A stretch of 64,000 nt of DNA from Pseudomonas sp. KUIN-1 (lineage in GTDB: Bacteria > Pseudomonadota > Gammaproteobacteria > Pseudomonadales > Pseudomonadaceae). A program made the translations under genes and the position numbers. The notes under the pieces are model-generated. The model was not told the origin of the DNA. It ran no database searches and was given only the letters and a program-made list of their open reading frames with translations. Positions 52,052 through 62,100 of this stretch are shown one piece after another. Each line of letters starts with the position of its first letter. The first letter of the stretch is position 1. The stretch covers positions 5,940,001 through 6,004,000 of the forward strand of contig NZ_AP020337.1 of the NCBI RefSeq assembly GCF_009176725.1, given 5' to 3'.

Positions 52052-53617
52052 CTAGTCACGACACAGGATTTCTTCAATGCTCAGCCCTTTGTCCGCACCT
52101 TCGTACGTATGTGGAGCAGGCTGTCCCGGCCCCTGTGCTGCGGCAAACTGTGCCAACCCTGCCACTACTCCAAGCGAAGCATCACCCATCACCACCTCTG
52201 ATCCGGCAAACACCTCGCATACGCATGCCTGCACATATGGTGCTCGTGACATCCCCCCCGTCATGAAGACCACCGGCACAGCGTTGGACAATTCTGCGCG
52301 AACTTTCTGCAACAGCATTCGAAAATCTTTTAGAAAACGACGTGTACTTGTTTCCAGCACATTGCTGTCTGCAGTCACCCTCAATTCAGGCTCTATGTAA
52401 TCCAGCTCCCGACTTGCGTAACTATCGCCGCTCAGGTCAATCTTGAGCTGTTCAATATCTCGATTGAGCCGAACGGTGGTGCCCTTTTCCTTCAGGCGTT
52501 TCAGCCGTGTCTTGAAGGGCTCGATGACCCGCGCCAAATCCTGTTTAACGAAGTCACGTTGCAAGCTCAGAGCACTGATCTGCGCAGCGCTGCGATAAGC
52601 GTGTAGGGGCAAGCCGTGTTTATCATCCTTGCCGAACATCGGCATCGCCGCGCTGATGGAGAGATCGACATCGACATCGGTACCACCAAAGCCCTGACCC
52701 CAGACCTGATGGATAACCGGCTGTGCTACTTCACCGCCTACTTGGGCATAAGCGATATCAGTGGTTCCGCCACCGATATCAATGATCAATGCAGCATGGG
52801 CATGAGGGGATTGCATGTGGTAAGCGTAAGCTGCGGCGGAAGGCTCGCGCAGGAATTCGACGTCAGCGAAACCAGCCTCTTTGGCCGCGCGCTCGAGCAG
52901 ATCCTGTGTCTGCTGATCGTCACGACTACCGACAGTGCCGCGAAACTCGACGGGGCGCCCGAGTACGACAGCAGTGACTTCCTTGTTCAACTGCCGGCTT
53001 GCAGTCTTACGAATATGCGCTAGCACCTGACTGATTACACCGACCACCACGTCACGATGATGCGGTTCCAAACGATAACCAAGCATGGACTTGGGGGACT
53101 GGAAAATCCGTCCGTCTTCATCGTTATACAGTGCCTCAATGGCATCCTCACCAAAGATGCCATTGGCCTTGCGCACGTCAAGGCCTTCTTGGGCAATACT
53201 CTCGCGCTGCATGCTGACCCAGCGCCGGCGCAACATGTTGATAGTCGATTGACGAATATCCTCATCAGAAACTTTCCTAGGCTTGGCCACCCGCTCGCGC
53301 AACAGCGCCTTCTTCGCAGCCGAATAGCCATCACGACCATAGCCGCCGGCCATGCCTCCTTTATCGATACTCTCCAAGCGCGCTCTATACAGGGCCATTT
53401 GAGAGTTGTAGAAGCTCTTCTGAGTGGCTATAGCACTGTCGATCTCATGCTCATGCTTCGCCGTCAGCACAAACTGTTAGGGATCGACGTAGCGATCAGG
53501 AAAGAACACCGCCGTGCGAAATTGCTGATCGTTGCCAAAGGTGATTGGCTGCACCTCCCCATTTACAAAAAACGCCGCACTGGAAAAACTGGTTCCGAAA
53601 TCAACACCGATCTTCAC
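52052..53617 (-). pseudogene. Hsp70-family (YegD-like) protein with an in-frame nonsense codon
   Basis: The frame begins at GTG 53617 (AGGAG 8-10 bases upstream) with MKIGVDFGTSFSSAAFFVNG, the actin/Hsp70 phosphate-1 motif. It continues through FPDRYVDP to a TAA at 53479-53477 (codon 47) and then in the same frame QFVLTAKHEHEID onward to 52052. The rest shows a complete ATPase domain: EPSAAAYAYH, IDIGGGTTDIA (phosphate 2) and VFMTGGMSRAPYVQ (adenosine site). The protein lacks a clear substrate-binding domain, as in YegD. Restart at GTG 53470 would omit phosphate-1. Role unknown; chaperone-like ATPase if restored. Confidence 0.82.
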
Positions 53618-53756
53618 ACTCTACTCCTGTCTGGCCGCAGCCTAATCCCTTAAACTCATCTGCAAGTGCACAGAATCTACCTGCTCATCGCGATAGAATC
53701 CATCCACTCGCTTGGTTAACGGCCTTGAGGTTAAGGCAGGTCATGCGAGGTGAGTC

Positions 53757-53996
53757 ATGAAAGTCGTTAGACCAGTTGAAATCATTTCGGTCTTGGATGT
53801 GCAGTGCCATGCATGTGGGTCCTCCACCAAACTGGACACTGGCACCCTCCAGCTTGCGAATCTTCAAGCCCGCCGGGGTTTTGGTGCGGATCACGTCCAC
53901 TGCACATCTGCCAATGTCGCAGGTAAGCGTCCGGCCGAACTCATCTTTCAAAGTCCGAGAGAGTACAAGGCCACCATACGCATAATGAACTGTTAG
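53757..53996 (+). CDS. possible small protein, unknown
   Basis: 79-codon frame with GAGGTGAG five bases before the ATG. The product has an N-terminal VQCHACGSS (CxxC, possibly metal-binding) and a Cys close to the end. An alternative frame of 104 codons exists on the opposite strand (53685-53999) but has only a TTG start. No family recognised in either; the + frame is slightly favoured. Confidence 0.4.
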   Translation: MKVVRPVEIISVLDVQCHACGSSTKLDTGTLQLANLQARRGFGADHVHCTSANVAGKRPAELIFQSPREYKATIRIMNC

Positions 53997-54166
53997 CAAT
54001 GTGCAAAATTTGCATATTGCATTTGTCGTCCGGGAATCACTCTTGAATGCGTCATTGGCGTAGGTACATCATGGTGATAAGGCGGTCGTGTCCGCTAAAA
54101 GTGGGCACATCCATTACCTCCAATGCTGGAGTCCTGAAAGTCTGTTCACTGGGTGCTTTGTTGACG

Positions 54167-54946
54167 TCAGTCAGTGGCTTCAACCTCAGAGGAAACCTCA
54201 GTCGCAGCTTCCCTGGCCTTGCTCAGAAGCTTCTCCTGCCTTTTGTTCATTGCCTCAAGCTTCTTGAACGACTCGAACTTTGACTGAATCAACTCATAAC
54301 ATTTATGGGTGGAATAGACTTCATCCAGCACGCGATTCTGAATCTCAGCATGGTTCTTGGCTTCATAGAGCTGCCAAACGCTTTTGCCCGGCTCGAATTT
54401 CGTCCCGTACATGTATTTATTCAGAATGTGATTTTTGGATTTTGGATATAAGAGGTTGCTAGGGTTGTTGAACGTCCCGATAACGAGCAGGGAAAGGTCT
54501 ACGACCCGAAAACTGTTTTGGAACGCGAAGGCTTCCTGATTCGAAAGGATATGAAAGCGTTTGAACAGCTCGAACAGAATCGGAATGTCTGATGAGGTAA
54601 TTCCAATCCCGCACAAAATTGCGGACACCGCACCATCGTGGGCGTTTTTCACCTGGTCACAAGCTGTTTTGAGCAAGGCATAGATATGCTCAAGCATCTC
54701 CTTCTCTGTCGCATGCTCCCATAGCCAGAAGGATTTGGTCTTCTTAAAGACCTCGGATTTTGCGATGCTGAAGTCCCGCTCGGGATTAGCCACCAGGAAT
54801 GAGCCACCGATGAACCTGCAATCCTTGTCCCATGGGTTGTAGCAGAAACCCGATGCTGTGCGCTTCTTCTCAGGAACGTAAAACTCCAAATCGAAGAACA
54901 CCACTTTGCATTTTCCTGGCCTGAGTCGACCTTTTTGACTTGCCAT
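54167..54946 (-). CDS. predicted DEDD-type 3'-5' exonuclease-like protein
   Basis: 259-residue soluble protein. The pattern fits the RNase H-like DEDD exonuclease fold: motif I VVFFDLEFY (Asp and Glu, about 15-23), motif II GIGITSSDIPIL (Asp), and a possible motif III NRVLDEVYSTHKC late in the protein. A Trp/Glu-rich region (FWLWEHATEKEMLEHIYALL) lies between motifs I and II. Locally AT-richer than chromosomal neighbours. It lies beside an IS66-like scrap and toxin remnants, so it is likely cargo of the accessory region. It could be a defence or mobile-element nuclease; no known system components are adjacent. Family assignment is my inference and should be checked. Confidence 0.55.
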   Translation of the reverse strand: MASQKGRLRPGKCKVVFFDLEFYVPEKKRTASGFCYNPWDKDCRFIGGSFLVANPERDFSIAKSEVFKKTKSFWLWEHATEKEMLEHIYALLKTACDQVKNAHDGAVSAILCGIGITSSDIPILFELFKRFHILSNQEAFAFQNSFRVVDLSLLVIGTFNNPSNLLYPKSKNHILNKYMYGTKFEPGKSVWQLYEAKNHAEIQNRVLDEVYSTHKCYELIQSKFESFKKLEAMNKRQEKLLSKAREAATEVSSEVEATD

Positions 54947-54999
54947 CCTTGCTTGCCACCTTCCACGTTGCGCCAGTCACAGGGGGTCGTATCATCGCA

Positions 55000-55149
55000 A
55001 TGAACACGAGTAGCGGCAAGCTCAGCCGCATGTTCAGTGAGCCAGTTCGCTTTGACGGTGCCGCGCGGGTGCTGAATTTCAACACAGATGTTCGATGCTG
55101 CCGGGCGCAAGTTCGCCCCGGCCAGCGACACAGGTAGCGGAACATGCTC
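55000..55149 (-). mobile_element. possible IS66-family accessory (TnpA) remnant
   Basis: About 50 codons reading HVPLPVSLAGANLRP, ASNICVEIQHPRGTVKANWL and TEHAAELAATRVH, resembling the C-terminal part of IS66 TnpA accessory proteins, followed by ATGATACG where a TnpB start would be expected. No TnpB or TnpC follows. It would be a short truncated scrap. Confidence 0.3.
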
Positions 55150-55207
55150 CTGATTTCCTGCGAAGGTTTACCCCAACCGCCAAGCTCAGGCAGGCATCAG
55201 CCGATGC

Positions 55208-55504
55208 TTCAGACAGTTGGTGACCGGCGCTGGCCGCCAGGTCCTTGGTTATGCTCAACTCGCCAGGGAACGTGTCAAGGTTAAAAGCAGCCTCTACCCG
55301 ACCAGGCTGGTCGGATGTGAAGTCAGAGTTGATCTGACTTCCCGAGTCGCACGCGCCCACCAGTTGCTGCGTGCCTAAAAGGCCTAAGCCTGCCGGCAAA
55401 GCGCAGGTCACGACGCCTACGCAGGCCGGCGGCACGGCCATCATGCCAGCATAAGGCGGTGTCCACGCTCGCATCCGCAGCTTGAACAACGTTGCCGTGG
55501 GCAT
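55208..55504 (-). pseudogene. possible adhesin/pretoxin fragment
   Basis: Open stretch reading MMAVPPACVGVVTCALPAGL, then GLLGTQQLVGACDSGSQINS, then FTSDQPGRVEAAFNLDTFPG. The Ala/Gly-rich hydrophobic start and the xGRVxxxFNLDTFPG pattern resemble the region preceding toxins in haemagglutinin/Rhs-type polymorphic toxins. It has no signal, no ribosome binding site and no partner; likely leftover of an orphan toxin cassette. Confidence 0.3.
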
Positions 55505-55680
55505 TCAGGAAGTCATCGCTGCGATCTGTCCAGCTACGACCTGCGGCATAGTTTTTGCATTTTCAACGTGGTGCCATACATAGCCATCCGGGGTACTTTT
55601 GAGACCTACCGCCTTGTTGGCCATTGCTGCATCTTTAGCATAGCTTCCAGTCAAACCATTGATATCGACTTGAGCCTAAG
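55505..55680 (-). pseudogene. orphan WHH/HNH-type nuclease toxin tail
   Basis: Frame of about 58 codons ending in TGA at 55507-55505: VDINGLTGSYAKDAAMANKA, VGLKSTPDGYVWHHVENAKT, MPQVVAGQIAAMTS. The GLTG..D..AAN..AG...TP.GY.WHH core is that of WHH/SHH-type HNH nuclease toxins found at the C termini of CdiA and Rhs proteins. A stop codon lies just upstream in frame, so this is a 5'-truncated fragment, not an expressed gene. It lies downstream of cdiI, as expected for a displaced CdiA-CT cassette. Confidence 0.65.
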
Positions 55681-55760
55681 TACAAGTCGAAAATTAGGAA
55701 ATACTTGCTCGTCAAAGCTGTTTTAAAGCACGAGCAAACTGTATAAAAGGCTCTAAAACC

Positions 55761-56171
55761 TCAACTCCATCGCACACCAACACAACAAGAGCCTCCTTTC
55801 GGATCCAGGTAAGAAGTTATAACTCCCCAAAAAAAATCATAAGAAATCATATTCTCATTTTTTTTATCAGGCTTACCTAGCAAGTCTTCAAGAATTTTGT
55901 CATGCAACTCCCTAAGAGCAGTGAGATCAGAGTTTACGGAGCTGATAACTGTAAATTTAAAACCAATCAGTGCATCACGATAAAAATCAAACTGCATATT
56001 TGATCTTTGTCCAAAAACCATGTGTGGACCGCTTACACAAGATGACCAATCTCCATTAATGCTTGATTCGATATAAACACCCAATCCCTTTTCAAGCTCA
56101 ACCTTCGTCAGCCGAGGTTTAAGAGTAAATTTATTATCAATTAAAACATAACCATCTTTAGTATTTACCAT
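55761..56171 (-). CDS. putative CDI immunity protein (CdiI)
   Basis: 136-residue cytoplasmic protein directly after cdiA; the ATG at 56171 is taken, with an in-frame GTG at 56180 as alternative. It has no recognised domain: MVNTKDGYVLIDNKFTLKPR, then KVELEKGLGVYIESSINGDW, ending YDFFWGVITSYLDPKGGSCC. GC is much lower than in cdiA, as is typical for immunity genes exchanged with their toxin. Position and size make it the cognate immunity protein that binds and neutralises the C-terminal toxin; this rests on synteny. Confidence 0.72.
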   Translation of the reverse strand: MVNTKDGYVLIDNKFTLKPRLTKVELEKGLGVYIESSINGDWSSCVSGPHMVFGQRSNMQFDFYRDALIGFKFTVISSVNSDLTALRELHDKILEDLLGKPDKKNENMISYDFFWGVITSYLDPKGGSCCVGVRWS

Positions 56172-56180
56172 AGATGACAC

Positions 56181-59100
56181 TCACTTACTTTTAAAAGGAA
56201 TAGAATACAGGGGTACAAGTATATTCTCAAAATTCGGAACGAATATCTGATCAACATTTCCAGCACCCAGATTAGGGTTAGCCAATGCGACTCCCGATGC
56301 AGCATCCGCATCCGAACTCAGCCTGTAGACAGTCACACCTTTTCTATATTTTGGATAAGCTGGATTAGTTGTATTAGGGGCGATCTGAAGCCCATCGTAA
56401 TACCCGGCAGCTGTGCCATCTGTAGTTTTAAAACCTTGTATCGTTGTGTAGTAGGGTGACTGACCTGGTGCTGCGCCAACAACTAAATCTCCCTCGCGAA
56501 GTTTAACATCACTATAGACGTCTACACCAAAGTAAGGATCAGATCCTTGCCAGCTTGCCGCAATTTTTGAGGGAGATTGGGCTTTTGGCCCTATAAAGTC
56601 GGAATCTCCGGGAACCGGAATCGGCTTGATAGGCGGCGTATCAAAAAGCTCTTCGGTAGACTTTCCTGCAAAACCGAATTCGTCACCCCCCTTGGCAACC
56701 GCTCCCCACTTACCCAGCGAAACGACCCGCTCTACCGGTACAAGGTTCAGCCCAAACTCCACATTGCCCTGATTTCGGATCGCAGCAGCCGCTTCGTTAT
56801 TGCCCTGCATCTGGAAAGCAGTTGCCAGGCCTTCCTCGCTCTGGCTTGACTCCAGACTGTTCCATGCGGATGTCAGAGGGTTTTTGGTCAATGACATCAC
56901 GCCATTGGCCAGTTGCTCACTGCTCTGCATCGGGCTGTTCAACAACGACCAGGCGGAATTCACTGTATTGGAAATAGCTGCCTTGGTGCCCTGCCATGTG
57001 CCCGAGAGCCCACTACTGACCGTATTACCCAAGTCGTAGGAAACTGCGATGTTTCTGTCGTAGAAACGGGAGTAGTCGTACGTCAGGTCCCCAGTATAAG
57101 CACCCTGAAAGTTGATCGAGTTGATTGAAGTGTCGGTGTACCTTGCTGGATTGATCTCCGCAAACTGGTCGAGCAGCGTGGACGTTTCAGCCGGGTTGTA
57201 TGCTCTTTCAGCCTGTGTAGTCGGCACATCGGATGAAGTTGACGCAGCGTATTGGCCAGCCATTGGTGCCAATGCGTTACCCAGATATTTAAGGGTGGTT
57301 GCGTCCGGCACCGTGCCGTTCTCGGTCATCACTCCGTTCCAGTTCTTGTCGGTGTAGTAGACCGCAGCTTGGGCCAGACGCTGCTCGGCTTCTGCTGGGG
57401 AGATATTGGTGTCAGCCGCGAATTGCGGCGCTTCCTTCTTGATCAGCTCCACCGCCCTCGGGTGCAGTTGCTCGTTATAACGCTCAACATTCCCCGCCAC
57501 CCACGCAGCCTCATTCGGATCGCCGTTCACCAGTGAGCCCGCCGCAATGCCGACGATCTGGGCCGTCGCGACCCGGAACTGATCGTCCGTCACAAAACGG
57601 GTGTCCAGGTATTTGCCGAGATTATCCGTCGCGACGCCCGTCAGCCCCTCAGCCGCTCCGGCAGCAATTGCGCCGGTTTTGAAGTCTCCCCCACGGGCGG
57701 CTGACAGTGCGCCGCCCAGCATGGCGTGCAGAAAGATTTTCTCTGCCGAGCCGGGGCTCAGATCCATGTAGTCTGCAAAGTCACCTAGGTTTTTGTTGCC
57801 AACGGCAGCTGCCAGATCAAAACCTTGCGATACCAACGCAGAGCCCAGATTGTCTTTCAGGCTACCGCCGTTAATGGCCGTGGAGATGCCGCTCTCGATA
57901 ACCGCATGCGTGCCGCTGCGCACGACTGCATCCTGCGCTTTCTGCCAACTGAGCCATTCGCTGGAGTAACCCGGATTTTGCACCGGCCCACCTGTGATGA
58001 CCTTCGCCCCATTTCCGTTGGCCGGGCTTGCACCCTGAAACCAGGTGCTGTCGGCATAGTTCAACGCACCGGCAGTCAATGCGCCAATGGTGGCGTTCTT
58101 CAGGCTGTCGCTGCCAAAGGTATCCTTGAGAGCAGTGCCCAGATTGCCCTTGTTGTTGATGACGCTCACCGCGCCGGTGCTAGCCATGGACGTCAGTGCT
58201 GCCGTGGCCATTACGTTACCCCAGCCGGCAGCTGTATAAGAAGCGCCAGCTGCGAGAGCTTGAGTGGTGGTTGCTGCCGCCATGGCGCTTCCCGAACCTG
58301 CGGTCGCACCTGCTGCGCCTCCTGCCAGCGCACTCGCCCCGCCTGCCGTTAAAACTGTGACGATGATGATCACCGCCAGCATCGCTCCCTGGCCCATGCC
58401 CGAGTGGCTGTATTTGAACGAGTCGTGAAGCTCTTTCACTTGCCGCCAATCCACATCCCCACGCTTCTCCGCTTCCTTGATCCAGGCCAGTTGCGGGTCG
58501 GCCTTGACCATAGTGTCAATGGTCTGGCTGACGGTTTGCTGATTGACTTGCTTGACGTCGATCTTCAGCCCGTTTACGGCCTGGATCACGGTCTGGCCCT
58601 GGGAGACCAGTTCGCTCTGTCGCAGGGTTTCGTCGGTGTTGCCTTTGCCTTTCATCGAGAACCAGGCCATGTCGCTCTTGCTCTTGGTATGGCTCTCGTC
58701 GTGCAGGTCTTTCACGCCTTCGAAGGTGACCGCGCCGCCGCTTTGCAGGGTCAGGTCCTGGCCGCTGTTCAGCTTGGCGACCTGGTACAGCTGGTCGCCG
58801 TTGCTGCCCAGTGTGAGGTTGCCAGCAGTGCGGATTTCAGTACCGACGTTGGTGGTCTGGGTGACTTCGTCGCGCTGGGCTTTTTTCGCCCCGAAGCTGC
58901 CCTTTGCCTTCATGTCGTACAGGGTGTGTGTGCTGTCCTGCGCAGCGAGCAGGCTCAGAGTGTTGCCGCTGTACAGGTACGCTTCGTTGCCGGCGGTGAT
59001 CTTGCTGGCGACAAGCGTGGTGTTGCGGCCAGCCTGGACGCTCACGTTGTTGCCCGCTGTCAGCTCGCTGGCGAGCTGGGTGGTGCGGTCGTTGGCTTCA

Positions 59101-62100
59101 GTGATGCGTTTTTTACCGTCCTTGGTTTTGGTCGCGATGTTGTGAACATCGCCCGCCGAACTGACGTTGATGTCCTGACCTGCTGCCAGCCTCAGGTCGT
59201 TGCCCGCCCTGGCCTGACTGGCCAGAACATTGATATCCCGCCCCGCATCAATCCCAAGATCGCCGCCCGCTGTAACGGTTGAACCCAGGTTTTTCACATC
59301 CGTGGTGATGACCGACTTGCGCCCGCCATCGAACAGTTCGTGCTTTTCGCTGCTGTCGGTTTTGGCCAGCAGATTGATGTCGTTGCCGGCCTTGAGTGAC
59401 AGATCGCCACCAGCGCTCATGGCTCCATAGTTGGTGATGTCGCGACCGGCGTTGAGGGCGAGGTTTTCACGGGCAGTGATGGTGCTGCCCGCGTCGGTTA
59501 CGGTGCGCATACCCGCGCCGTCACGCACCTGGATGGCGGTGCGGTCGTTGAGGATGTCGCCTTTGACGGCGGTGAGGCTGACTTGTCCGCCACGAATCTC
59601 GCCGGCCATCGCGTTGCGAATGCTGTCCTGCGCGATCATCTGCAGGTTATTGCCCGCGTCTACCAGGCCACCCTGATAAATGCTGCCACCGCTGCTGACG
59701 TTGAGGTTGTTACTGGCGCGCAGGGTTCCTACGTTGATCAGGTCGCCGCCCGAGATCAGGTTCAGGTCGCGGCCCTGGATGAGGCTGTTCCCGCGCAGGT
59801 TGCGTGAGTCTGCCTGTGCCAGGTACAGCACCGGTACAAGGACTTTCTGGCCGTCGACGACACGGTTTTCCATCCACACGATGTCGTGGGTCAGGGCGCT
59901 GACCTGTTCGGCGTTCAGCGCTACGCCGAGGCTGAGGTTCAGGGCGCTTTTGCTGGCCAGCGCGTTGTCCATGAGATAGCGGTACTGGTCGTAATCGCTG
60001 GTTAGGCCGTCGGCGAGGAAGCGCTGTCCTGTTTGTGCCAGTACTGCGTCGCGTATCAGGCGCTGTTCGTACAGGCCGTCACCCAGACGACGCCAGTTGT
60101 TGTCGGGGCTGATGTTGAGGCGACTCAGGATGTAATCGGACCCGAGGAACTTCGACAGGTTGGTCAGGTTCGGGTTGGTTTCGATCAGGTAGCTGCTAGT
60201 CGGGTCAGGGTTGCGAATGAACAGTCCGTAATCGCCTTTGGGCAGCTGGAAGGTCGCGCCAGCGGTCGGGTCCACGGCGGCGAACGGAATGCCGCTGTAG
60301 TCCACCGGAGTGAAAACGGTCTGCACGCTGCCATCGGCGGCGACGCGCTGGACGGGCTTGACCGACGCCACGGTCGCAGTGCTCGCGTCGGTGGCCTGTT
60401 TGTTGATGGTGATGTCGATGCCACCGACCTTGATACCTGTCTGATCCTCACCCAGCTTTCCGGTGAGTATTTCCGGGGTATTGTTGGCGCGCAGCGAGCC
60501 GTTTTGCACAGTGCGGGCGACGTTCAGGTTGACCGTACCACCCGCTTGAAGCGTGGCGGCGTATTTGGGCTGCGGGCTGTCTGTCCACACAGTGACATTG
60601 CTTTGTTCTTCAAAGCGACTGTCGGAGGAACGAGCCTTGAGCACTTCAAAACGTGCCAAGTCAAAGTTGCCAGCAGCCACAGCGGCTTTGAAGGCCGGGA
60701 TGTCGACAAACTCCATCTGGTCCCAGTAGCCGGTGTCGATCCGCCCTGGTGTACCGATCGAGATGCTGTTCTGCCCGGTGCGCTCTGAGGCGCCCTGGTT
60801 GAGCAAGTCGTTGGCAGTGATGCTGAGGTTGCCATTGGCGGCCAGCAGGCTGTAACGGTTCTGGACATTACCCGCCTGAATCGTCAGGTCTTTACCTGCG
60901 ACCAGTCGGGCCGACGGGGAATCCTTGGTGGCGGTTTCCAGCAGCGTCTGCTGGATGGTAATCGCGCCGCGCTTGAACGAGTCGTGGCCGTCACAATGCT
61001 GACCACACTGCCAGTCAAGACTGCCATTGACGATCTTCTGCCCCAACTCGAACTCGGCCTTGGCGTTTTCCACGGCGGTGGCATTGATGCTGATTGCGCC
61101 TTCGCTTTCCACCGTGCCAGACAGGTTGCTGAAACGCTGTGCTGCGCCGCCATCGAGATTGGCTACGCTGAGGTCGCCACGGCTGTACACGTCGCCGTAC
61201 AGGTTGCTAAACGTGCCAGTGCGCAAGGCCATTGCGCCGCCGCTGAACAGTAGCGAGTCGGCGCTGTTGGTGATGGCGTTGCTGGCATTGAGGTTAACGG
61301 CGCCCTGTGCGCCCAATGTGCCGCGGTTGTCGATCTGCGCTGCGTCGATGCGCAGGTTCTGGCGAGCGGTCAGGTAGCCGAGATTGTCGAGAGTGCCGCC
61401 CAGGTCAAGGCGCGTGTCTTTACCCGCGCCGATACGACCGCCGTTCTGGCTGACGTTGCTGGCTTTGATGGTCAACAGATTTTGTGCAGACAAACGACCG
61501 CTGTTGGTCAGATCGCCGTTCAGGTTGAGGGTCAGGTCGCCATCGCTGAGCAGTTCGCCGCCGTTGTTGAGGCTGTTCAGGTTGAGGGTCAGACCGGTGC
61601 CACTGGCCAGCCGGTCACCGGCCAGCAGCGCCAGTGAGTCGCTGGTATAGGTCAGTGCATTGTTGAGCTGCACCTTGCCCAGCCCGTCGACAGCGCCAAA
61701 ATTCCAGTCCCCGCTGCCCAGCGCGGTAATACTGCCGCCCGCCCCGGAGACGCGATTGAAGTCCAGTGTCAGCAGGCCGGTGTTAGCGTGCTCGATGCTG
61801 CCTGCGCGGTTGTCCAGCGCATCGGCCTTGAGGGCGAAGTCGGTGTTGCCGACTTCGATACGGCCGCTCTGGTTGATGATGCTGCCGGCGAAATCGAACG
61901 TGCTGGTGTCGGTGGTCAGGGCGCGCAGTGCGCCGGTGCCTGTGTTGTTGATGCCCGCATTTTTGTTGACCACGTTGCCCAAGGCGCGCAGTTGCCCCGA
62001 GGTGTTGTTCAGCGAACCACCTTGCAGATTCAGCGTGGTATTCGATTCGATCAAGCCGCCGCTGTTGATCAGGTTGTTGGCGGTGAGGTTAACGCTGTCG

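Noticed and set aside
53685..53999. 104-codon frame on the minus strand
   Set aside because: Only a TTG start without Shine-Dalgarno and no recognised family; overlaps a better-supported + frame.
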